13,403 nucleotides of DNA from Candidatus Nomurabacteria bacterium (GTDB lineage Bacteria > Patescibacteriota > Minisyncoccia > Phycocordibacterales > UBA9973), in assembly GCA_943354525.1 (NCBI GenBank), contig CALRCI010000014.1, positions 1-13,403 on the forward strand, read 5' to 3'. A model generated the notes under the pieces. It was given only the letters and a program-made list of their open reading frames with translations, was not told the DNA's origin and made no database searches. This document shows positions 1 through 6,782 of this stretch, piece by piece. A program made the position numbers and the translations under genes. Positions within the stretch are counted from its first letter, which is position 1. Each line of letters starts with the position of its first letter.

Positions 1-1
1 T

Positions 2-1837
2 TCGGCCTCGCACGCGGCTGGATATATCGGGCTCGGTGTCGCATGGCCCTTCATGAAATTATTTGGCAGTCTCGTCAGCATACTCTTCATGGGCGCGCTC
101 TTAATCATCTCTATCCTCGTCATGTTCGATGCCAAACCGAATCTCGCCCAGTTCTTCCGCGATATCCGCGCCCTCTTTGGAGGAAAGAAAACCACTGTGG
201 ATGAAGAACCTGAAATCGCTGAAGAATCAGTTTCAGCCATTGAAGAAAAAATTCCTGAGAGAGCTCCTGTAGAAACTAAAGTAGAAGCTCCCTCAAAACC
301 AAAGACGAAGAAAGACGATGAGATGGATCTCGATCCTCGCCATGCCCACATCGCTACCAACTATGTTCCCCCACCGCTCTCACTGCTCGAAGAAGACAAA
401 GGCAAGCCGAATGTCGGCGATGTGAAAGCTAATTTGAATATTATTAAGCGCACGCTTCAGAATTTCGGCATCGAAGTTGAAATGGACGAAGTGACGATCG
501 GTCCGACGGTCACACGCTATGCGCTCAAACCGGCCGAAGGCGTCAAACTTTCTCGCATCGTTGGACTCCAGAATGATCTCGCGCTCGCACTCGCCGCGCA
601 TCCGCTCCGCATCGAGGCACCGATTCCAGGCAAGTCACTCGTCGGTATCGAAATTCCAAATCGCACGAAGGCCACCGTCGGTCTCGCCACGCTCCTCGCC
701 GATGAGAAATTTGCGAGCGGCACGAAACCGCTCCTCGTCGCACTCGGTCGCGGCATTTCTGGACGCGCCGTCTTCGGTAATCTCGCGAAGATGCCGCACG
801 CACTCATCGCCGGTACGACTGGTTCGGGTAAATCTGTGACGATTCACTCCATCATCACGTCACTCCTCTATCGCAACGGTCCCGAAGATATGCGTCTCAT
901 CATGGTGGATCCGAAACGCGTCGAGCTCACACTCTACAATGACATTCCCCACCTCCTGACGCCGGTCATCACTGACCCGAAGAAAACAATTCTCGCACTC
1001 AAATGGGCGGCGAAGGAAATGGATCGCCGCTACGACATTCTCCAAGCGGAATCTGTTCGCGATATCGAATCGTATAACTCAATGCGTTCCGGCGGCGCTG
1101 CTCGTTCGTCTAAGAAAATCGCCGAAGATGCCGGCGCTCCGGAAAAATTGCCGTACATCGTCATCATCATAGACGAGCTCGCCGACATCATGCAGGCGTA
1201 TCCGCGCGAACTCGAGTCAGCCATCGTCCGTCTCGCCCAGATGTCACGTGCCGTCGGAATTCACCTCATTCTCTCCACTCAGCGTCCGAGCGTGAACGTC
1301 ATTACCGGCCTCATCAAGGCCAACGTCCCGACTCGCGTCGCACTCCAAGTGTCTTCGCAGATTGATTCCCGTACCATTCTCGATATGGCAGGCGCGGAGA
1401 AGCTTCTCGGCGCTGGAGACATGCTCTATGCCTCAGGGGAGATGTCTCAGCCGGAACGCATCCAAAGCGCATTTATCTCCGAAAACGAAGTCAAAAAAGT
1501 CGTCAAATTCCTCGTCGATCACTCGGACGGCGTCGGTGGAGAACTCGCCTTGACGGCAGGTGCGATAACGGGAGATAATAGCATCTTCGCCGCAACTGTC
1601 GGTGGAGACGATTCTGAAGATGATGAACTCTTTGAAGAAGCCAAGCAGACGGTCATCGACGCAGGCAAAGCCTCGACCTCATTCCTCCAGCGCAAGCTCG
1701 GCGTGGGATATGCGCGTGCCGCTCGCCTCGTCGATATGCTTGAAGAACGCGGGATTGTCGGTCCCGGTTCAGGTGCGAAACCGCGTGAAGTCCTTATGCG
1801 CGCTGACGAAGCCGTAACCCCTCCGCCCACCGAATAA
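2..1837 (+). CDS. ftsK: DNA translocase FtsK/SpoIIIE, 5' end outside window
   Basis: This is a hexameric ATP-driven DNA pump that moves chromosome ends through the closing septum and helps resolve dimers. The reading frame is open from base 2, and the residues before the first ATG (base 53) read as membrane segment (GYIGLGVAWPFMKLFG...). The true start therefore lies upstream and the window shows only the last part of the N-terminal membrane domain. Order: hydrophobic segment to about base 145; a charged, Glu/Lys/Pro-rich linker (about 185-330); the alpha/beta motor with Walker A GTTGSGKS at 812-835 and Walker B IVIIIDE ending near 1177; the LSTQRPSVNVITGLIKANVP stretch typical of the family near 1272-1332; and a C-terminal winged-helix gamma domain at about 1625-1810 (FLQRKLGVGYARAARLVDML), which in the family reads KOPS-like DNA signals. 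It ends in TAA one base before the next gene, so the two are probably co-transcribed. Family assignment is secure. Confidence 0.96.
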   Translation, partial: SASHAAGYIGLGVAWPFMKLFGSLVSILFMGALLIISILVMFDAKPNLAQFFRDIRALFGGKKTTVDEEPEIAEESVSAIEEKIPERAPVETKVEAPSKPKTKKDDEMDLDPRHAHIATNYVPPPLSLLEEDKGKPNVGDVKANLNIIKRTLQNFGIEVEMDEVTIGPTVTRYALKPAEGVKLSRIVGLQNDLALALAAHPLRIEAPIPGKSLVGIEIPNRTKATVGLATLLADEKFASGTKPLLVALGRGISGRAVFGNLAKMPHALIAGTTGSGKSVTIHSIITSLLYRNGPEDMRLIMVDPKRVELTLYNDIPHLLTPVITDPKKTILALKWAAKEMDRRYDILQAESVRDIESYNSMRSGGAARSSKKIAEDAGAPEKLPYIVIIIDELADIMQAYPRELESAIVRLAQMSRAVGIHLILSTQRPSVNVITGLIKANVPTRVALQVSSQIDSRTILDMAGAEKLLGAGDMLYASGEMSQPERIQSAFISENEVKKVVKFLVDHSDGVGGELALTAGAITGDNSIFAATVGGDDSEDDELFEEAKQTVIDAGKASTSFLQRKLGVGYARAARLVDMLEERGIVGPGSGAKPREVLMRADEAVTPPPTE

Positions 1838-1838
1838 C

Positions 1839-2189
1839 ATGCCACACACACTGAAACGCAAAATTGAATGGGGTGTCGTCGCAGCAAGCATTGTGGTGAT
1901 CACGGGATATGCGCTCTTGCGCTCGCATGATCTCGTCTCCGGCGTCGCACTCGATGTCACTTCGATACATGATGGCATGTCGCTGAGAAGTGCGATCCTA
2001 CCGATCGAAGGCATTGCGAAACGTGCCACAACACTTCTCGTCGACAATCGCCCACTGACCGTCGACAAGGAAGGTCGCTTCAAAGATACGCTCGTACTCG
2101 GCCCTGGTGTGAATGTCATCACGCTCGCCGCGCGCGACAAGTTCGGCAAAGAAACTACTGAAACATTTCATGTCGTATTATTAGAATAG
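1839..2189 (+). CDS. Small membrane-anchored protein with a glucodextranase-B/Ig-like domain
   Basis: The protein has 116 residues. One hydrophobic segment (about residues 10-28, GVVAASIVVITGYALL) follows a basic N-terminus, so it is probably a single-pass membrane protein with the rest outside. Residues about 48-116 look like one beta-sandwich repeat of the glucodextranase domain B / bacterial Ig-like type: a strand with PIEGIAKRATTLLVDNRPL, then DKEGRFKDTLVLGPGVNVITLAARDKFGKE. That fold usually acts as a binding or spacer module and not as an enzyme. It starts one base after the ftsK stop, with no Shine-Dalgarno sequence, which suggests translational coupling. The domain call is from pattern memory and the role is unknown; a cell-envelope or division-related function is only suggested by the ftsK neighbour. 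Confidence 0.72.
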   Translation: MPHTLKRKIEWGVVAASIVVITGYALLRSHDLVSGVALDVTSIHDGMSLRSAILPIEGIAKRATTLLVDNRPLTVDKEGRFKDTLVLGPGVNVITLAARDKFGKETTETFHVVLLE

Positions 2190-2195
2190 TTTGGA

Positions 2196-2330
2196 GTAAC
2201 TTTCGCATCCGTTCGCCACATTTCTGAAAACAGTACGACATAAATTTCTGCTGAAATTTTGCCTCGTACTCGGCTCGCCAGCCTCCGTAAGCCTGTTTTC
2301 AGAAATGTGGCTCACTCCGCGAAAAGTTAC
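2196..2330 (+). repeat. Nested 135-base palindromic element in the recA leader
   Basis: The 152-base gap before recA is nearly filled by a nested palindrome. Outer arms: GTAACTTTCGC (2196-2206) against GCGAAAAGTTAC (2319-2330), matching but for one extra T. Inner arms: a perfect 19-bp inverted repeat at 2215-2233 and 2293-2311. Inside the closing helix are two more hairpins: A, TACGA/TCGTA (2234-2238, 2264-2268) topped by AAATTTC-TGCT-GAAATTT (2242-2259); and B, GGCT-CGCC-AGCC (2272-2283). As RNA this would form a long stem ending in a multi-branch junction, finishing 11 bases before the recA ATG. There is no T-tract, so it is not a simple terminator. It could be a cis-regulatory RNA for recA or a small palindromic mobile element; the sequence alone does not decide. 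Confidence 0.75.
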
Positions 2331-2341
2331 CAAAATCATGT

Positions 2342-3397
2342 ATGCCAATCCAGAAGAAAAAAGAAAAAGCTGCCAAGGGTATGGGTGCGGAAATCGAAGA
2401 TACGATTCGCTCCATTCAGACCAAATATGGCGAAGGTGCGATCATGAAGCTCGGTGATTCACCAAAAGTTGATGTCGATGTCATCCCGACCGGTTCGCTC
2501 GGACTCGACATGGCACTTGGCGTCGGCGGAGTTCCCCGCGGACGCATCATTGAAATATTCGGACCAGAATCATCCGGCAAGACGACACTCGCGCTTCATA
2601 TCGTCGCCGAAGCTCAGAAGAAAGGCGGTATCTGTGCGTATATCGATGCGGAACATGCAATGGATCCGGTCTATGCGAAGAATCTCGGCGTGAAAACTGA
2701 GGAACTCCTGATCTCACAGCCAGACACTGGCGAACAAGGACTTGAAATTACCGAATCGCTTGTCCGTTCCGGCAAGATCGACGTCGTCGTTATCGACTCC
2801 GTCGCCGCCCTCACGCCAAAAGACGAAATCGAAGGAGATATGGGTCAGCAGCACATGGGCAAACAAGCTCGTCTCATGTCACAGGCACTTCGCAAACTCA
2901 CGGCCATTGTTGCACGATCAAACACGACGGTTATTTTCATCAACCAAATCCGTATGCAGATCGGAGTCATGTTCGGTAATCCGGAAACAACTCCGGGTGG
3001 CAAGGCGCTCAAATTCTATACCTCAGTGCGTCTCGACATTCGCCGTATCGCTCAGATCAAAAAAGGCGAAGAAGTGGTCGGTGGCCGCACGCGCGTAAAA
3101 GTCGTGAAGAACAAAGTCGCCGCTCCGTTCAAACAAACTGAATTCGATATTATTTATGGCGAAGGCATTTCCCGCGAAGGCGAAATGATGGCGCTCGGAG
3201 AGAAACTCGGCATCATCGAGAAATCCGGTTCGTCATATTCGTACAAGAATAAAGACGGCGAAAAAGTTCCGATGGGTCGCGGCTACGACGCCACGCGCGT
3301 TTGGCTTCGCGAGAATCCAAAAGTCCTCAAAGATTTCGAAAAAGAAATCCGCGCCCGATTCGGAGAAATCCAAGTCACCGGTTCAAGCGGAGAATAA
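2342..3397 (+). CDS. recA: Recombinase RecA
   Basis: RecA polymerises on single-stranded DNA, drives homologous pairing and strand exchange, and in many bacteria triggers LexA self-cleavage. Its 351 residues are the normal length. Visible signatures: Walker A GPESSGKT (residues 74-81), Walker B VVVIDSVAAL (148-157), the L1 region EGDMGQQHMGKQARLMSQAL (164-183), and the L2 region from NQIRMQIGVMFGNPETTPGG (201-220). The C-terminal domain is complete but its tail is short and only mildly acidic. The ATG at 2342 gives the usual N-terminus (KKKEKAAKGMGAEIEDTIRSI). A second ATG at 2338 is in another frame. No Shine-Dalgarno sequence or convincing promoter hexamer pair is visible, and a large palindrome occupies the leader. 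The stop is followed at once by the first CTAG heptad array. Confidence 0.98.
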   Translation: MPIQKKKEKAAKGMGAEIEDTIRSIQTKYGEGAIMKLGDSPKVDVDVIPTGSLGLDMALGVGGVPRGRIIEIFGPESSGKTTLALHIVAEAQKKGGICAYIDAEHAMDPVYAKNLGVKTEELLISQPDTGEQGLEITESLVRSGKIDVVVIDSVAALTPKDEIEGDMGQQHMGKQARLMSQALRKLTAIVARSNTTVIFINQIRMQIGVMFGNPETTPGGKALKFYTSVRLDIRRIAQIKKGEEVVGGRTRVKVVKNKVAAPFKQTEFDIIYGEGISREGEMMALGEKLGIIEKSGSSYSYKNKDGEKVPMGRGYDATRVWLRENPKVLKDFEKEIRARFGEIQVTGSSGE

Positions 3398-3433
3398 AGA
3401 ACTAGTTTCTAGTAGCTAGTGACTAAGTTCTAG
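3398..3433. repeat. CTAG heptad array, left copy
   Basis: This is a 36-base stretch beginning directly after the recA stop. CTAG recurs in steps of seven bases at 3402, 3409, 3416 and 3430, with CTAA at the expected place 3423, so the unit is CTAGNNN. The reverse complement matches the right copy (3835-3870) at 32 of 36 positions, so the two are inverted around the four-helix-bundle gene. Confidence 0.85.
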
Positions 3434-3442
3434 AAAAATACA

Positions 3443-3802
3443 ATGAGCGATACGAGCATAAAATCATATAAAGATTTGATTGTTTGGCAAAAGGGATACG
3501 AACTTGTAAAACAAGTGTATATAATTAGCGCAAAACTTCCAAAGTCGGAAGTGTTTGCCTTGCAATCACAAATGCGTCGGTCTGCCATATCTATTGTCTC
3601 AAATATTGCGGAAGGAAGTAGCCGGAAAACCAGAAAAGATTATTGCCAATTCATACACATCGCGTATGGTTCTGCTTCAGAATTAGAAACACAACTCTTT
3701 TTGTGTAAAGATTTATACAATATTTTAATAGATTCTGAACTTGCATTAATTACAGAAGTGAGTAAAATGCTCAGAGCTATTATTAATAAACTTGAACAAT
3801 AA
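3443..3802 (+). CDS. Four-helix-bundle protein, S23/23S rRNA intervening-sequence protein family
   Basis: The protein has 119 residues, the usual length for this family. Signatures are clear: SYKDLIVWQKGYELVKQVY (8-26), LPKSEVFALQSQMRRSAISI (32-51), SNIAEGSSRKTRKDY (53-67) and IAYGSASELETQL (73-85), followed by a last helix. Family members are encoded inside intervening sequences of 23S rRNA genes in some bacteria and as free genes in Patescibacteria; related folds include Avd of diversity-generating retroelements. Members form small helical bundles, often pentameric, and may bind nucleic acid, but no firm function is known. The gene is much more AT-rich than its neighbours and is bracketed by inverted CTAG heptad arrays, both suggesting acquisition. 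No Shine-Dalgarno sequence precedes the ATG at 3443. Confidence 0.93.
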   Translation: MSDTSIKSYKDLIVWQKGYELVKQVYIISAKLPKSEVFALQSQMRRSAISIVSNIAEGSSRKTRKDYCQFIHIAYGSASELETQLFLCKDLYNILIDSELALITEVSKMLRAIINKLEQ

Positions 3803-3834
3803 TAGTTTCTAGTGATTACTTCTCAGGATTCTTC

Positions 3835-3870
3835 CTAGAACCTAGTCACTAGCTACTAGAACCTAATCCT
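3835..3870. repeat. CTAG heptad array, right copy
   Basis: CTAG occurs at 3835, 3842, 3849 and 3856, exactly seven bases apart, with CTAA in phase at 3863. The array ends at the base before the efp ATG, so it forms the immediate 5' flank of efp. A shorter fragment, TAGTTTCTAGT at 3803-3813, repeats the left copy in direct orientation just after the upstream gene's stop. Confidence 0.85.
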
Positions 3871-4443
3871 ATGCTTGAATACAGCGAAATCAAAGAAGGA
3901 AAAATTATCATCTACAACGAGGAACCATGCGTCGTCCTCGAGAGTCACGTCGCCCGCACGCAGCAGCGCAAGCCTCAGAACCAAGTGAAATTAAAAAGTC
4001 TGGTCAACGGCCGCACGTTCAACGAGACTTTCCGCACGACTGATTCAGTCGATGAGCCTGATCTCGAGAAGCGCGACACGAAATTCCTCTATGCATCCAA
4101 AGGCGAGTATTGGTTCTGCGACCCGACGAATCCAGCGAATCGTTTCAAGCTCGACGAGAAACTCATCGGCGATGCGGTCCGATTCCTCAATCCGAATGAA
4201 ATCGTCACGGCACTTGTTTGGGACAATGACGGCGAAGAAGTCATCATCAACGTCAAACTGCCGATCAAGATGACCTTCACCGTCAAAGAAGCTCCCCCAT
4301 CTATCAAAGGCGGCACGGCGACCGGCGGCAACAAAGTCGTCACGCTCGAAAACGGCGCCACGATCAATGTACCGATGTTCGTAAATACTGGCGACAAAAT
4401 CATCGTCAATACTGAGACTGGAGATTACGTTGAAAGAGCATAA
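3871..4443 (+). CDS. efp: Translation elongation factor P
   Basis: EF-P binds between the P and E sites of stalled ribosomes and speeds peptide bond formation at polyproline stretches. Its 190 residues cover the usual three domains: the KOW-like domain I (1-65, with MLEYSEIKEGKIIIYNEEP), domain II (about 70-130, FLYASKGEYWFCDPTN...) and the OB domain III (about 133-190, PPSIKGGTATGGNKVVTLEN, ending in the typical TGDKIIVNTETGDYVERA). The functional tip loop reads ARTQQRKPQNQVKL (28-41). Ungapped alignment with E. coli EF-P from memory puts Gln32 where E. coli has the modified Lys34, so the usual beta-lysylation target seems absent. The start abuts a CTAG heptad array and lacks a Shine-Dalgarno sequence. 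A strong terminator follows 11 bases after the stop. Confidence 0.96.
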   Translation: MLEYSEIKEGKIIIYNEEPCVVLESHVARTQQRKPQNQVKLKSLVNGRTFNETFRTTDSVDEPDLEKRDTKFLYASKGEYWFCDPTNPANRFKLDEKLIGDAVRFLNPNEIVTALVWDNDGEEVIINVKLPIKMTFTVKEAPPSIKGGTATGGNKVVTLENGATINVPMFVNTGDKIIVNTETGDYVERA

Positions 4444-4454
4444 AGATACAATAT

Positions 4455-4482
4455 AAAAACCGCATCATCCGATGCGGTTTTT
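4455..4482 (+). terminator. Rho-independent terminator after efp
   Basis: A perfect 12-bp stem, AAAAACCGCATC (4455-4466) with GATGCGGTTTTT (4471-4482), and a four-base loop ATCC. The A/T arms supply the U-tract. It lies 11 bases after the efp stop. Confidence 0.93.
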
Positions 4483-4488
4483 CCTATT

Positions 4489-4516
4489 TTGACTTTCGAT
4501 GTGAAAGGAGTATAGT
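4489..4516 (+). promoter_or_regulatory. Sigma-70-type promoter of purC
   Basis: TTGACT (4489-4494), a 16-base spacer, then TATAGT (4511-4516): both hexamers match the consensus at five of six positions. Transcription would start near 4523, leaving a leader of about 11 bases before the ATG at 4534. The AAAGGAG at 4504-4510 looks like a ribosome site but lies between the two hexamers, so it would not be transcribed. Confidence 0.75.
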
Positions 4517-4533
4517 GAGAAAAATTTAAACAC

Positions 4534-5466
4534 ATGAAAAACTTAATTCCATTTCTCGGTACTACCGGCTCGCATTGTGGAAAAGTCCGCGATTCGTATT
4601 TCTTCACTAGCCTCATCGTGGCTATAACTTCCAACAGGATTTCAGCATTTGACGTAGTGTCACTGCAGGAAATACCCTCGAAATGACAAGTCCTCAACCA
4701 GCTGGCAATCTATTTCTTGAATGCCACGAAGGACATTGTCCCGAATTGGCTGGTAGGAAGCCCCCATCCGCAGATTTCAATCGGCTGGAAATGTATTCCG
4801 TTCAAAGTTGAATTCGTCGTACGGCGATATCTGTACGGCAGCATGTGGCGGAGCTATATGAAAGGCCAGCGCCAATTCTGGGGAATCACTCTTCCCGATG
4901 GCATGCGCGAAGGGCAAAAACTACCGAACGTGATGGTGACTCCCTCGACCAAAGCCGACCTCGGCATGCATGATGAAGACATCACTGCTGAAGCGATTGT
5001 TGCAGAAGGATTGATGACGCAAGCAGAATACGATATGGTGGCGGATTACAGCTTGAAACTTTTTGCGCGCGGCTCTGACATGGCTGCCGAAAAAGGATTG
5101 CTGCTGGTAGATACGAAATATGAATTCGGCAAAAAAGATGATGAAATCATGCTCATAGATGAAGTACATACGCCGGATTCATCACGCTATTTTTATGCAG
5201 ACAGCTATGAAGAGAATTTCGCCAATGGAACTCCTCAGCGCGAGCTTTCAAAAGAATTCGTGCGCAAATGGCTGATGGATAATGGATTCAATGGAACTGC
5301 CGGACAGATAATGCCGACATTCCCTAATGATTTTATTGCCGATGTTTCAAACAGATATATCGAACTGTATGAGATACTTACCGGTGAAAAATTCAGTGCA
5401 CAACCATTACCCGATACTGAGGAAGAAATTAGACATATGGTTACTGAAGCCCTTCGTAATTTCTGA
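4534..5466 (+). pseudogene. purC: SAICAR synthetase with in-frame TGA at codon 51
   Basis: PurC joins aspartate to CAIR to make SAICAR in purine synthesis. From the ATG at 4534 the frame reads GKVRDSYFF...SNRISAFDVV...EIPSK, meets TGA at 4684-4686, and continues in the same frame with QVLNQLAIYFLNATKDIVPNWL to TGA at 5464-5466: 310 codons in all, about the family's normal length. The TGA replaces the glycine of the family's KGQVLNQ motif; one GGA-to-TGA change explains it. The rest is well preserved: TPSTKADLG, HDEDIT, LLLVDTKYEFGKK, IDEVHTPDSSRYFY, QRELSKEFVRKWL. One further departure is VVRRYL, where relatives usually have RGYL. A TTG at 4717 could start a 249-residue fragment, but that would lack the N-terminal nucleotide-binding part. 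Promoter and terminator are intact, so this is a recent nonsense mutation, a recoded stop, or an assembly error. No other purine gene is in the window. Confidence 0.88.
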
Positions 5467-5488
5467 CAGAATACCTATTGATAAAATA

Positions 5489-5522
5489 AAAAATCCCCTG
5501 TGTATATACACAGGGGATTTTT
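5489..5522. terminator. Bidirectional terminator between purC and rpsR
   Basis: A perfect 34-base palindrome (arms 5489-5505 and 5506-5522) with GC-rich core TCCCCTGTGTA, A-run on the left and T-run on the right. It sits between convergent ends and can serve both purC (plus) and rpsR (minus), whose stop is at 5531. Confidence 0.93.
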
Positions 5523-5530
5523 ATTGGTGT

Positions 5531-5731
5531 CTACTTCGACACGAATGGGAGGAGTCCCATGAATCGTGCGCGCTTGATCGCGACGGCGAGTTTGCGCTGG
5601 TTCTTCGAAGTCATGGCCGTACGCTTCTTGCCAAGGATGCGGGCATTCGGATTCATGAACTTCTTCAGGATATCGACGTCTTTGTAGTCGATATGCTTGA
5701 TGTTATTTGATGAGAAATAATCTTGCTTCAT
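5531..5731 (-). CDS. rpsR: 30S ribosomal protein S18
   Basis: S18 binds the 30S platform as a heterodimer with S6. The protein has 66 residues, somewhat short for the family, with the basic core intact: IDYKDVDILKKFMNPNARILGKKRTAMTSKNQRKLAVAIKRARFMGLLPF. The N-terminal Zn-binding cysteine motif found in some S18 proteins is absent. It is the last gene of the rpsF-ssb-rpsR operon, 24 bases after ssb, and ends 8 bases before the shared palindromic terminator. No Shine-Dalgarno sequence is seen; the leader before the ATG is very A/T-rich. Confidence 0.96.
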   Translation of the reverse strand: MKQDYFSSNNIKHIDYKDVDILKKFMNPNARILGKKRTAMTSKNQRKLAVAIKRARFMGLLPFVSK

Positions 5732-5755
5732 TTTTTATAATAAGAAATTAATAAT

Positions 5756-6205
5756 TTAGAATGGGATGTCTTCGACGTTCACCTGTTCGTCTGGGTATTC
5801 GATCGTATCGACTTCCTCACTTGCAGGCTTGGCGCCAGTAGCCGGAGCGTGATACGTGCCGGTCGTTGGACCAGTACCGGTCGGACGCGGACCGAATTGG
5901 AAGTTCTCGACGACGATTTCAGTGCGGTACTTCTTCTCGCCATTCTGCTCCCACGAACGGGTTTGCATACGGCCTTCGACGAAGAGTGAACTTCCCTTCT
6001 TGCAGTACTGGGCGATGAGCTCAGCGGGCTTGGCAAAGGCGACGATGTTGTGGAAATCGCTGGCTTCCTGCTTGGCGCCGTTCGCGTCTTTCCAAGTGCG
6101 ATTCGTTGCGAGAGAGAATGACGTGACTTTCGTGCCGTTTGGCAGTGCGCGCATTTCTGGATCGCGAGTGAGGTTGCCGATAATCATTGCTTTGTTTACG
6201 TACAT
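5756..6205 (-). CDS. ssb: Single-stranded DNA-binding protein
   Basis: SSB coats single-stranded DNA in replication, repair and recombination and recruits partners through its C-terminal tip. The 149 residues comprise one OB fold (1-105: MYVNKAMIIGNLTRDPEMRALPNGTKV..., then SDFHNIVAFAKPAELIAQYCKKGSSLFVEGRMQTRSW), a Gly/Pro/Thr/Ala-rich linker, and the acidic tip ending EDIPF, which closely matches the classic DDIPF partner-binding motif. It lies between rpsF (31-base gap) and rpsR (24-base gap), the widespread bacterial order. No Shine-Dalgarno sequence precedes the ATG. Confidence 0.97.
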   Translation of the reverse strand: MYVNKAMIIGNLTRDPEMRALPNGTKVTSFSLATNRTWKDANGAKQEASDFHNIVAFAKPAELIAQYCKKGSSLFVEGRMQTRSWEQNGEKKYRTEIVVENFQFGPRPTGTGPTTGTYHAPATGAKPASEEVDTIEYPDEQVNVEDIPF

Positions 6206-6237
6206 AGTAGTTTATAGAATTATCCCACTAATAATAG

Positions 6238-6726
6238 TTATGCGGTTGCGGTTTCGTCGACGAGGGCGTCGATCTCCTTGTCGATTGCTTCTTTGTCCAT
6301 TGGCTCGCCGGTGACTTCGACTTTCTTCTCATACGTGCGCTTCGTGCGGGCACCTTCGCGTGAGAATGTCTTCTTGCCGGTGATGGTGTTCTCGCGAACG
6401 GTCTTGAGAATCATGTAGCGGATGATTTCTTCATCGCGCTTGATGACGGTCTCAATCGCTTCGAGCTTCTCTGGTTCGAGTGCGAACTTGATCCAGCCGA
6501 AATAGGCGTTGTTGAAACGGATTTTCTTGTTGTTGATAACACGAGACATCTCGTAGGCAAGCGCCAAATCTTTTGGCAGCTCTTCTGAGATGAATGTTGC
6601 GCCTGCACCTTCGAAAAGGGCTTTCAGTTGGCTGAACCGGCCGAGAATATCGCTCTCGGCAATCGTTGGAACGAACAGATACGCAAGTTCATACACGCGT
6701 ACGTCGTCATTGTTGGATTCTGACAT
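6238..6726 (-). CDS. rpsF: 30S ribosomal protein S6
   Basis: S6 pairs with S18 on the 30S platform. The 162 residues are longer than the common 95-135. The S6 fold lies at about 9-110 (VRVYELAYLFVPTIAESDIL, then LALAYEMSRVINNKKIRFNNAYFGWIKFAL, and RDEEIIRYMILKTV). A charged extension of about 50 residues rich in Lys, Glu and Thr follows and ends VDETATA. It is first in the operon with ssb and rpsR. A good minus-strand promoter (6839-6867), a foldable leader (6783-6833) and a CTAG heptad array (6730-6761) precede it. There is no Shine-Dalgarno sequence: the bases just upstream read AAACTAATTC. Confidence 0.95.
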   Translation of the reverse strand: MSESNNDDVRVYELAYLFVPTIAESDILGRFSQLKALFEGAGATFISEELPKDLALAYEMSRVINNKKIRFNNAYFGWIKFALEPEKLEAIETVIKRDEEIIRYMILKTVRENTITGKKTFSREGARTKRTYEKKVEVTGEPMDKEAIDKEIDALVDETATA

Positions 6727-6729
6727 GAA

Positions 6730-6761
6730 TTAGTTTCTAGGGACTAGTTGCTAGTGCCTAG
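6730..6761. repeat. CTAG heptad array in the rpsF leader
   Basis: TTAG at 6730 and CTAG at 6737, 6744, 6751 and 6758 are exactly seven bases apart, the same CTAGNNN period as the two arrays around the four-helix-bundle gene. The first unit (TTAGTTTCTAG) and the bases after the array (AAATACAA) also match the left copy and its flank. It starts four bases upstream of the rpsF ATG and would be transcribed in the rpsF leader. Confidence 0.85.
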
Positions 6762-6782
6762 TAAATACAATTTTAATAAATT

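Larger units (their letters stand above)
3398..3870. mobile_element. Candidate S23-gene insertion unit bounded by inverted CTAG heptad arrays
   Basis: The unit runs from the base after the recA stop to the base before the efp start. It carries two inverted 36-base arrays (32/36 identical) and one AT-rich gene of the S23/IVP family. The first 98 bases of that gene have 32 G or C (about 33%), against 34 of 60 in a sampled stretch of recA. Foreign composition plus terminal inverted repeats suggest insertion. No target-site duplication is visible and the gene is not a known transposase, so mobility is an inference. If mobile, it may need a helper enzyme acting in trans. Confidence 0.45.

Noticed and set aside
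2190..2341. LexA/SOS box in front of recA
   Set aside because: Neither CTGT-N8-ACAG nor CGAAC-N4-GTTCG is present; the CTG and CAG bases seen belong to the 19-bp palindrome arms.
2259..2447. Plus-strand 62-codon open frame overlapping the recA start
   Set aside because: It is a shadow frame: basic low-complexity translation that crosses the palindrome and overlaps the well-supported recA N-terminus.
4425..4697. Minus-strand 90-codon open frame opposite the purC start
   Set aside because: It runs antisense to the efp terminator and the recognisable purC N-terminus, and its product resembles nothing known.
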